This document shows, in pieces, positions 8,431-15,920 of a DNA stretch of 64,000 bases. The notes below the pieces were generated by a model. The model had not been told where the DNA came from, did not search any database, and saw only the letters and a program-made list of their open reading frames with translations. The position numbers and the translations under genes were made by a program. Source of the stretch: Kluyvera intermedia. GTDB lineage: Bacteria; Pseudomonadota; Gammaproteobacteria; Enterobacterales; Enterobacteriaceae. Location of the stretch: contig NZ_CP139986.1 in NCBI RefSeq assembly GCF_034424175.1, positions 1,550,001 through 1,614,000 of the forward strand. Direction: 5' to 3'. Every line of letters starts with the position of its first letter. The first letter of the stretch is position 1.

Positions 8431-9332
8431 GAATCTTTAACCTTTTTAGCTGTGATTGCCACTCCCTGCCGTGGAAGTCAGCACGGAACAATGTACTCCG
8501 CATCCCCGTGGTTTTGAAGGGTTAACAGTAGAAGATTTTGTTCATTTTTTATTAATGGAACATTCTTTTTTACTATTTGTTTGTGATGATTGTTGTGATA
8601 TCTATTGCATATTTGGTATTTTGTGGTTTAATTCACTAATATTAAGTGAATTTATGGTTTTTTTGACTAATTCAAAGTGGAAAGGTTTACCTTAGGGAGT
8701 GGTGTCGCGTTAATACATTAACTAACTTTACCAATTAATATTTTTATTTAAATTTCCCCTAATAAGTATTAGGCCTGATACACACCTTGTGAATCTGTTG
8801 TTAATCCCGGCCTTCAATATATATTAATATTTCTTTATATTTTGAAAAGTTATTTCAAAGTTCTGTGATGAAACTTGAGTTGGTTCGAATCTGCCCTTTT
8901 TGGGGATTTGAGATAGATCTTAATTAAGCTTAAAAAGTTAATGGTTTTCGGTTAATATGCGAAGGCACAAGCGAGTTTTGCCCTCTGGTTTGTTGATGGT
9001 TATCAATATGGCATCTTTAACTTGATGTAACTTATGTATTTACCACATTAATTTAAAACACGGCTTTTCTCCAGGTGCATTAAACAGCATTACTACTAAC
9101 AACTTCTTACGCGGCATACCGCCGAGAGAGAGCCAGATAAATAGTCTTAGGGTTAAAGGATATATTGCAAAGGGAACTGTTGCTCTTTGAAGTAACAGAC
9201 AATTTTAATACTGACACTCATCAGGTCATCATTCATCAGTGTTTGGTGAAAGGTGATTTAAAGGATTAACCTGAAATTTTAGAGTGCAGCATCAATAAGT
9301 CAGGTCGTGTTCGTACCTGTAAGTGGATTTAT
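8431..9332. other. long AT-rich alaA / lrhA intergenic region
   Basis: 902 bases with strikingly high AT content (long T-rich stretches at 8560-8700 and 8720-8860) between divergent alaA and lrhA. An open frame of 79 codons at 8456-8695 has no family resemblance and is probably chance. The stretch likely holds both promoters and a long lrhA leader; in E. coli lrhA also has a long 5' region and is autoregulated. I see no RNA gene that I can name. Confidence 0.5.
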
Positions 9333-10274
9333 ATGATAAATGCCAATCGTCCGATTCTAAATCTTGATCTCGATCTGCTGAGAACCTTTGTTGCTGTGGC
9401 TGACCTGAGCACTTTTGCTGCAGCGGCCACAGCGGTGTGTCGCACACAGTCTGCGGTAAGCCAGCAAATGCAGCGTCTAGAGCAATTGGTGGGAAAAGAG
9501 CTTTTCGCCCGTCACGGACGAAATAAGCTGCTGACTGAACACGGTATCCAACTGCTTGGCTATGCGCGAAAAATTCTGCGTTTTAATGATGAAGCCTGTA
9601 CTTCATTGATGTTTAACTCGCTCCAGGGTCAGTTAACGCTGGGCTCATCAGATGAATCAGCAGACACTATTTTACCGTTTTTATTAAATCGCGTGAGCTC
9701 GGCCTATCCCAAGCTGGCGCTTGATGTTCGTGTAAAACGTCACAGCGTGATGGCTGGCATGCTCAAAAGCGGGGAAGTGGATCTGGCGCTCACCACGCAT
9801 CCACTGGAAGGCTTTGAATCTACACTACTGCGTGCGTCACCGACGCTTTGGTACTGTGCCGCTGAATTTACGATGCGTGCGGGCGAACCGGTACCACTGG
9901 TACTGCTCGACGATCCTAGCCCATTCCGCGATACGATCATAAAAACGCTGGATGCCTTGGGAATGCCATGGCGTCTGGCCTATGTCGCGTCCACGCTCTC
10001 AGCAGTGCGAGCGGCGGTTAAGGCAGGGCTTGGGGTGACGGCTCGTCCGGTTGAAATGATGAGCCCGGATCTCAGGGCGCTGGGTAAAGCGGAGGGAATG
10101 CCGGAATTACCGGAAACGGAATATATGCTGACCTATAACCCGCAAAGTGAGAATGAACTGGCGCAACTGATTTTTCAGTCCCAGGTGCAGCGTAACGATC
10201 CCTGGTCGCAGGCGAGCGCATATACCTCTGAAGAGGGAGATAATTCCCTCATTCACGAGAGGGATATGGATTAA
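9333..10274 (+). CDS. lrhA: LysR-type regulator LrhA
   Basis: LysR family transcriptional regulator; in E. coli LrhA represses flhDC (motility) and affects RpoS and type 1 fimbriae. The 313-residue protein has an N-terminal winged helix-turn-helix (about residues 11-70, containing TFAAAATAVCRTQSAVSQQM), then a coiled linker and an effector-binding domain (about 95-300). The DNA-binding half is nearly identical to E. coli, whereas the effector half differs more. It lies upstream of nuoA in the same direction, separated by a terminator and about 625 bases. Confidence 0.95.
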   Translation: MINANRPILNLDLDLLRTFVAVADLSTFAAAATAVCRTQSAVSQQMQRLEQLVGKELFARHGRNKLLTEHGIQLLGYARKILRFNDEACTSLMFNSLQGQLTLGSSDESADTILPFLLNRVSSAYPKLALDVRVKRHSVMAGMLKSGEVDLALTTHPLEGFESTLLRASPTLWYCAAEFTMRAGEPVPLVLLDDPSPFRDTIIKTLDALGMPWRLAYVASTLSAVRAAVKAGLGVTARPVEMMSPDLRALGKAEGMPELPETEYMLTYNPQSENELAQLIFQSQVQRNDPWSQASAYTSEEGDNSLIHERDMD

Positions 10275-10310
10275 CATTTCAGTTTAAATGTAGTAACAAA
10301 ATGTAACTTC

Positions 10311-10357
10311 AAAAAAGGACCGTAGACTAAGAAAATTCAGTTTGCGGTTCTTTTTTT
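10311..10357 (+). terminator. terminator-like hairpin after lrhA
   Basis: The arms AAAAAAGGACCG (10311-10322) and CGGTTCTTTTTT (10345-10356) pair with one G-T wobble around a 22-base loop and end in a T-run. It lies 36 bases after the lrhA stop. The large loop lowers certainty. Confidence 0.6.
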
Positions 10358-10547
10358 AGGCTTGTAGAGCCTGTTGTAAAAAATAAATCCTATAATGTGA
10401 TAATAATCATGTAATTACAATTATTGCCCTCTCCAAATGCTTTATCATCAAACATGACCGCATATCTCCTGCTAATGTTAAAAAAACGGATAGATTGTTG
10501 CCGTTTTACTGGTCGAATTAACAAAAGCGTGTCTTAGATCAAGAAAA

Positions 10548-10563
10548 TACCCCTCAATGGGGG
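10548..10563. promoter_or_regulatory. candidate NarL site (7-2-7) upstream of nuo
   Basis: TACCCCT, two bases, then ATGGGGG: the first heptamer fits the NarL consensus TACYYMT and the second fits the inverted heptamer in five of seven positions. In E. coli the nuo operon is activated by nitrate through NarL. It is 337 bases upstream of nuoA. The match was made by eye. Confidence 0.45.
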
Positions 10564-10690
10564 GAGGAATCATCAGAAATTCCTGTCAAAATAGCGGGGT
10601 AATTCTTGTTATTGCTACAAAACGGACACGATTCAACAACAGGTAAACCGTAAGGTCTACTGAAGCGAAATGAATCAAAGGGCACGTAAT

Positions 10691-10720
10691 GTTAATGAAA
10701 TGCTTTTGGTGTAAATTAAT
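10691..10720. promoter_or_regulatory. candidate ArcA-type repeats upstream of nuo
   Basis: GTTAATGAAATGCTT at 10691-10705 resembles the ArcA consensus GTTAATTAAATGTTA, and a second related element GTAAATTAAT follows at 10711. E. coli nuo is repressed by ArcA under anaerobiosis. Position and function here are inferred. The rest of the 10358-10899 leader shows no other feature I can support. Confidence 0.3.
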
Positions 10721-10899
10721 GTGAGGAAACTTTTGTTAAAGTTGACAAAAGGTTAGAGAAAGGAGTAAAAAACCTCAACATTTTGCGGTCTATGTTTTGA
10801 ATTGGGCTGTTTGTAGGTTTTTTAATCCTCCCCATGAATCATGTAGCGTCCATCTGCCGGTAAGAGCAGTGGTGGTCATGCTACCTATTTGGTAAAGCT

Positions 10900-11346
10900 T
10901 TGAGTATGTCAACATCCACTGAAGTCATCGCTCATCATTGGGCATTCGCTATATTTCTGATCATTGCCATTGGCCTTTGCTGCATGATGTTAATCGGCGG
11001 CTGGTACCTTGGCGGTCGCGCGCGCGCCAGAAGCAAAAACACCCCGTTTGAGTCGGGTATCGACTCCGTTGGCACCGCGCGTCTGCGTTTGTCAGCTAAG
11101 TTCTATCTGGTCGCTATGTTCTTCGTCATCTTCGACGTGGAAGCACTCTATCTGTATGCCTGGTCAACCTCCATTCGCGAAAGCGGTTGGGTTGGCTTTA
11201 TCGAGGCCGCCATTTTCATATTTGTGCTGCTGGCCGGTCTGGTTTACCTCGTTCGCATCGGCGCGCTTGATTGGACGCCTGCGCGTTCTCGCCGCACGCT
11301 GGTAAACCCAGAAACCGACAGCGTCACTAACCGTAATACGCAGTAA
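10900..11346 (+). CDS. nuoA: NADH-quinone oxidoreductase subunit A
   Basis: Membrane subunit A of respiratory complex I, which couples NADH oxidation to quinone reduction and proton pumping. About 148 residues with three membrane helices (about 16-38, 68-90, 97-120) and the conserved loop RARSKNTPFESGIDSVGTAR. The start is either TTG at 10900 (N-terminus MSMSTSTE, aligning with E. coli) or ATG at 10906, two codons later. First gene of the thirteen-gene nuo operon. Confidence 0.96.
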   Translation: MSMSTSTEVIAHHWAFAIFLIIAIGLCCMMLIGGWYLGGRARARSKNTPFESGIDSVGTARLRLSAKFYLVAMFFVIFDVEALYLYAWSTSIRESGWVGFIEAAIFIFVLLAGLVYLVRIGALDWTPARSRRTLVNPETDSVTNRNTQ

Positions 11347-11361
11347 AAGCGAGGCAATAAG

Positions 11362-12036
11362 ATGGATTATACGCTCACCCGCATAGATCCTAACGGTGAG
11401 AACGACCGTTACCCCCTGCAAAAACAGGAGATTGTGACCGATCCCCTGGAGCAAGAAGTGAACAAAAGCGTGTATATGGGGAAACTCGAACACGCGATGC
11501 ATGACATGGTCAACTGGGGTCGTAAGAACTCAATCTGGCCTTACAACTTCGGCCTTTCTTGCTGCTACGTTGAAATGGTGACGTCATTCACAGCCGTGCA
11601 TGACGTTGCGCGTTTTGGTGCAGAGGTTCTGCGTGCTTCACCGCGTCAGGCTGACCTGATGGTGGTGGCCGGTACCTGCTTTACCAAAATGGCACCGGTT
11701 ATTCAGCGTCTTTATGACCAGATGCTGGAACCGAAGTGGGTTATCTCCATGGGCGCCTGTGCAAACTCCGGCGGCATGTACGATATCTACTCTGTTGTTC
11801 AGGGTGTCGATAAGTTTATCCCAGTCGATGTGTATATTCCTGGCTGCCCACCGCGTCCGGAAGCTTACATGCAGGCGCTGATGCTGCTGCAGGAATCGAT
11901 TGGTAAAGAGCGCCGTCCTCTCTCGTGGGTGGTTGGCGATCAGGGCGTTTATCGCGCCAATATGCAGTCGGAACGCGAGCGTAAACGCGGCGAACGCATT
12001 GCTGTGACGAATCTCCGCTCTCCGGACGAGATTTAA
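11362..12036 (+). CDS. nuoB: NADH-quinone oxidoreductase subunit B
   Basis: Peripheral subunit that carries the terminal [4Fe-4S] cluster N2, which donates electrons to quinone. Cluster ligands are visible as the adjacent cysteines of GLSCCYVEM, the Cys of VAGTCFTKM and the Cys of IPGCPPRPEA. At 224 residues it is four longer than the K-12 protein: extra residues (EHAM) follow MGKL near residue 43. It lies 15 bases after nuoA. Confidence 0.97.
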   Translation: MDYTLTRIDPNGENDRYPLQKQEIVTDPLEQEVNKSVYMGKLEHAMHDMVNWGRKNSIWPYNFGLSCCYVEMVTSFTAVHDVARFGAEVLRASPRQADLMVVAGTCFTKMAPVIQRLYDQMLEPKWVISMGACANSGGMYDIYSVVQGVDKFIPVDVYIPGCPPRPEAYMQALMLLQESIGKERRPLSWVVGDQGVYRANMQSERERKRGERIAVTNLRSPDEI

Positions 12037-12128
12037 TTTGCGCCTGCGGGCGGTGGCACCTTTTTAGATTCGCAAATCAATATACAACAGCGCGAAGCCA
12101 CGCCCGGCAGTCACCACGAACTTTTGCA

Positions 12129-13934
12129 ATGGTGAACAATATGACCGATTTAACCGCGCCAGAAGCAGCCGTTTGGCAAACCCGCGATCACCTTGATGAT
12201 CCGGTCATCGGCGAACTGCGCAACCGTTTTGGGCCGGATGCATTTTCCATTCAGGCCACCCGCACCGGGGTACCTGTCGTTTGGGTTAAGCGCGAACAAC
12301 TGCTGGAAATTATCGATTTCCTGAAGAAGTTGCCGAAACCTTACGTCATGATGTTTGACCTACACGGCATGGACGAACGTCTACGCACACACCGCGACGG
12401 TTTACCGGCCGCGGATTTTTCCGTTTTCTACCACCTGATCTCAATAGACCGCAATCGCGATATCATGCTCAAGGTGGCCTTGTCTGAAAACGACCTGAAT
12501 GTGCCGACAATCACCAAACTTTTCCCGAACGCCAACTGGTATGAGCGTGAAACCTGGGAGATGTTTGGCATTACCTTTAATGGCCACCCGCACCTGACGC
12601 GTCTTCTGATGCCGCCGACCTGGGAAGGCCACCCGCTGCGTAAAGACTACCCGGCACGTGCCACTGAATTCGACCCGTTTGAGCTGACTAAAGCCAAGCA
12701 GGATCTGGAGATGGAAGCGCTGACTTTCAAACCAGAAGATTGGGGCATGAAGCGTAGTACCGATAACGAGGACTTCATGTTCCTCAACCTCGGTCCTAAC
12801 CACCCGTCTTCACACGGTGCTTTCCGTATCGTCCTTCAGCTTGATGGCGAAGAGATTGTCGACTGCGTACCGGATATCGGCTATCACCACCGTGGCGCTG
12901 AGAAGATGGGTGAGCGTCAGTCCTGGCACAGCTACATTCCGTATACCGACCGTATCGAATACCTCGGCGGCTGCGTTAACGAAATGCCGTACGTCCTGGC
13001 CGTTGAAAAACTGGCCGGTATCACCGTACCGGCGCGCGTTGACGTGATTCGCGTGATGCTCTCGGAACTGTTCCGTATCAACAGCCACCTGCTGTACATC
13101 TCGACGTTTATTCAGGACGTCGGCGCGATGACCCCAGTATTCTTCGCCTTTACCGACCGTCAGAAAATCTATGACGTAGTAGAAGCGATTACCGGTTTCC
13201 GTATGCACCCAGCCTGGTTCCGTATCGGCGGTGTTGCACACGACCTGCCTCGTGGATGGGACAAACTGCTGCGTGACTTCCTCGACTGGATGCCAAAGCG
13301 TCTGGATTCCTACGAGAAAGCCGCACTGCGTAACACCATCCTTATTGGTCGTTCTAAAGGCGTTGCCGCTTACGGCAAGAAAGAAGCGCTGGACTGGGGT
13401 TGCACCGGTGCCGCACTGCGCGCAACCGGTATTGATTTCGACGTGCGTAAATCACGTCCGTACTCTGGCTACGAAAACTTCGACTTTGAAGTCCCGGTTG
13501 GCGGCGGTGTTTCCGACTGCTACACCCGCGTGATGCTGAAAGTGGAAGAGCTGCGTCAGAGCCTGCGTATCCTTGAGCAGTGCCTCAAAAATATGCCGGA
13601 AGGCCCGTTCAAAGCGGATCACCCGCTTACTACGCCGCCACCGAAAGAGCGCACGCTGCAGCATATCGAAACCCTGATCACCCACTTCCTGCAGGTTTCC
13701 TGGGGCCCGGTCATGCCGGCGCAGGAGTCTTTCCAGATGGTGGAAGCGACCAAGGGTATTAACAGTTACTACCTGACCAGTGACGGCAGCACCATGAGCT
13801 ATCGTACCCGTATCCGTACCCCGAGCTATGCGCACTTGCAGCAGATCCCGGTAGCGGTGCGTGGCAGCCTGGTGTCCGACTTGATCGTTCACCTGGGTAG
13901 TATCGATTTTGTTATGTCAGACGTGGACCGCTAA
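12129..13934 (+). CDS. nuoC: fused NADH-quinone oxidoreductase subunits C/D
   Basis: A fusion of the 30-kDa (NuoC, about residues 1-190) and 49-kDa (NuoD, about 210-601) complex I subunits, the arrangement normal in enterobacteria. The NuoD part has GPNHPSSHGAFR and the quinone-site motif IGYHHRGAEKM. The 601 residues are slightly longer than in K-12 (596). Start ATG at 12129 gives MVNNMTDLTA. It is 92 bases after nuoB, a larger gap than between most nuo genes; the gap shows no second frame. Confidence 0.96.
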   Translation: MVNNMTDLTAPEAAVWQTRDHLDDPVIGELRNRFGPDAFSIQATRTGVPVVWVKREQLLEIIDFLKKLPKPYVMMFDLHGMDERLRTHRDGLPAADFSVFYHLISIDRNRDIMLKVALSENDLNVPTITKLFPNANWYERETWEMFGITFNGHPHLTRLLMPPTWEGHPLRKDYPARATEFDPFELTKAKQDLEMEALTFKPEDWGMKRSTDNEDFMFLNLGPNHPSSHGAFRIVLQLDGEEIVDCVPDIGYHHRGAEKMGERQSWHSYIPYTDRIEYLGGCVNEMPYVLAVEKLAGITVPARVDVIRVMLSELFRINSHLLYISTFIQDVGAMTPVFFAFTDRQKIYDVVEAITGFRMHPAWFRIGGVAHDLPRGWDKLLRDFLDWMPKRLDSYEKAALRNTILIGRSKGVAAYGKKEALDWGCTGAALRATGIDFDVRKSRPYSGYENFDFEVPVGGGVSDCYTRVMLKVEELRQSLRILEQCLKNMPEGPFKADHPLTTPPPKERTLQHIETLITHFLQVSWGPVMPAQESFQMVEATKGINSYYLTSDGSTMSYRTRIRTPSYAHLQQIPVAVRGSLVSDLIVHLGSIDFVMSDVDR

Positions 13935-13936
13935 TT

Positions 13937-14437
13937 ATGCACGAGAATCAACAACCCCAATCCGAGGCCTTTGAGCTGAGTGCGGTAGAGCGTGAAGCCA
14001 TTGAGCACGAGAAGCACCACTACGAAGACCCGCGTGCGGCGTCCATTGAAGCGCTGAAGATCGTTCAGAAGCAGCGCGGTTGGGTGCCGGACGGGGCTAT
14101 CCATGCGATAGCCGCCGTGCTGGATATTCCAGCAAGCGATGTTGAAGGCGTTGCAACCTTCTACAGCCAGATCTTCCGTCAGCCGGTCGGCCGTCATGTG
14201 ATCCGCTACTGCGACAGCGTGGTGTGCCACATCAACGGCTACCAGGGCATTCAGGCGGCGCTGGAGAAAAAACTGGACATCAAACCGGGGCAGACGACCT
14301 TCGACGGTCGCTTTACGCTGCTGCCGACCTGCTGTCTGGGGAACTGCGATAAAGGGCCGAGCATGATGATCGATGAGGATACTCACGCGCATCTGACCCC
14401 GGAAGGCATTCCTGACCTGCTGGAGCGGTATAAATAA
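13937..14437 (+). CDS. nuoE: NADH-quinone oxidoreductase subunit E
   Basis: 24-kDa-type subunit of the NADH-dehydrogenase module, carrying [2Fe-2S] cluster N1a. 166 residues with a thioredoxin-like C-terminal half. Cluster cysteines are seen in YCDSVVCH and in PTCCLGNCDKGP. It begins two bases after the nuoC stop, and its stop shares a base with the nuoF ATG, so translation is probably coupled. Confidence 0.97.
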   Translation: MHENQQPQSEAFELSAVEREAIEHEKHHYEDPRAASIEALKIVQKQRGWVPDGAIHAIAAVLDIPASDVEGVATFYSQIFRQPVGRHVIRYCDSVVCHINGYQGIQAALEKKLDIKPGQTTFDGRFTLLPTCCLGNCDKGPSMMIDEDTHAHLTPEGIPDLLERYK

Positions 14438-15774
14438 TGAAAACCGTTATTCGTACACCCGAAACGCATCCGCTGACCTGGCGTCTGCGCGATGACAAAC
14501 AGCCGGTATGGCTGGACGAATACCGTAGCAAAAACGGCTATGAAGGTGCGCGTAAAGCGCTGACCGGTCTGGCTCCGGATGAAATCGTCAACCAGGTAAA
14601 AGACGCTGGTCTGAAAGGGCGCGGCGGCGCAGGCTTTTCCACTGGCCTGAAGTGGAGCCTGATGCCAAAAGACGAATCCATGAACATCCGTTACCTGCTG
14701 TGTAACGCCGATGAAATGGAACCGGGCACCTACAAAGACCGTTTGTTGATGGAACAGCTGCCGCACCTGCTGGTGGAAGGCATGCTGATCTCCGCGTTCG
14801 CGCTCAAAGCGTACCGGGGTTACATCTTCCTGCGCGGTGAATACATTGAAGCGGCGGTGCATCTGCGCCGCGCGATTGCGGAAGCGACCGAAGCGGGTCT
14901 GCTTGGCAAAAATATCATGGGCACCGGGTTCGACTTCGAACTGTTCGTGCACACCGGGGCAGGGCGTTATATCTGCGGTGAAGAAACCGCGCTGATTAAC
15001 TCCCTGGAAGGTCGCCGTGCTAACCCACGTTCCAAGCCGCCGTTCCCGGCAAGCTCGGGCGCATGGGGCAAACCGACCTGCGTCAACAACGTTGAAACCC
15101 TGTGTAACGTTCCGGCGATTCTGGCTAACGGCGTCGAGTGGTATCAGAACATCTCTGCCAGTAAAGATGCTGGCACCAAGCTGATGGGTTTCTCGGGTCG
15201 CGTGAAAAATCCGGGGCTGTGGGAGCTGCCGTTTGGAACCACCGCACGTGAAATTCTGGAAGACTACGCTGGCGGCATGCGTGATGGCCTGAAGTTTAAA
15301 GCCTGGCAGCCGGGCGGCGCGGGAACCGACTTCCTGACCGAAGCGCACCTTGACCTGCCGATGGAGTTCGAAAGCATCGGTAAAGCGGGTAGCCGTCTGG
15401 GGACCGCGCTGGCGATGGCCGTCGATCATGAGATCGGTATGGTGCCGCTGGTGCGTAATCTGGAAGAGTTCTTCGCACGCGAGTCCTGCGGCTGGTGCAC
15501 ACCTTGCCGCGACGGTCTGCCGTGGAGCGTGAAGATTCTGCGCGCCCTGGAAAAGGGCGAAGGTCAACCTGGCGATATCGAGACACTTGAGCAGCTGTGT
15601 CGATTCTTAGGCCCAGGGAAAACCTTCTGCGCGCATGCGCCTGGTGCGGTTGAACCGTTGCAGAGCGCAATTAAATACTTCCGCGAAGAATTCGAGGCAG
15701 GCATTAAGCAGCCGTTTAGCAACACCCAGGCCATTCATGGGATTCAGCCTAACCTGCTTAAGACGCGCTGGTGA
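14437..15774 (+). CDS. nuoF: NADH-quinone oxidoreductase subunit F
   Basis: 51-kDa-type flavoprotein that binds NADH and FMN and carries [4Fe-4S] cluster N3. The 445 residues match E. coli NuoF. The glycine-rich NADH/FMN site KGRGGAGFSTGLKWS lies near residues 61-75, and cluster cysteines are in ESCGWCTPCRDG plus a later Cys in GKTFCAHAPG. It is followed by an unusual inverted-repeat element before nuoG. Confidence 0.97.
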   Translation: MKTVIRTPETHPLTWRLRDDKQPVWLDEYRSKNGYEGARKALTGLAPDEIVNQVKDAGLKGRGGAGFSTGLKWSLMPKDESMNIRYLLCNADEMEPGTYKDRLLMEQLPHLLVEGMLISAFALKAYRGYIFLRGEYIEAAVHLRRAIAEATEAGLLGKNIMGTGFDFELFVHTGAGRYICGEETALINSLEGRRANPRSKPPFPASSGAWGKPTCVNNVETLCNVPAILANGVEWYQNISASKDAGTKLMGFSGRVKNPGLWELPFGTTAREILEDYAGGMRDGLKFKAWQPGGAGTDFLTEAHLDLPMEFESIGKAGSRLGTALAMAVDHEIGMVPLVRNLEEFFARESCGWCTPCRDGLPWSVKILRALEKGEGQPGDIETLEQLCRFLGPGKTFCAHAPGAVEPLQSAIKYFREEFEAGIKQPFSNTQAIHGIQPNLLKTRW

Positions 15775-15780
15775 TTTTCA

Positions 15781-15868
15781 CCCCTCACCCCGGCCCTCTC
15801 CCCAAAGGGGCGAGGGAGAAAACCGGACGATTCCCTCTCCCCTTTGGGGAGAGGGTTAGGGTGAGGGG
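15781..15868. repeat. long inverted repeat inserted between nuoF and nuoG
   Basis: Two 36-base arms (15781-15816 and 15833-15868) are complementary with four mismatches around a 16-base loop. Each arm also contains its own small hairpin (CCCTCTCCCC / GGGGCGAGGG around AAA). The element fills most of the 146-base nuoF-nuoG gap. It has no coding capacity and looks like a dispersed intergenic repeat or non-autonomous mobile element inside the operon. Confidence 0.88.
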
Positions 15869-15920
15869 AACGAATTTTGATTAATACTCGGTCTCGACTG
15901 AGCCAACTGGAAGCACGCTA

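Noticed and set aside
8456..8695. 79-codon frame upstream of lrhA
   Set aside because: No ribosome site worth the name, T-rich composition giving a hydrophobic low-complexity translation, no recognised family.
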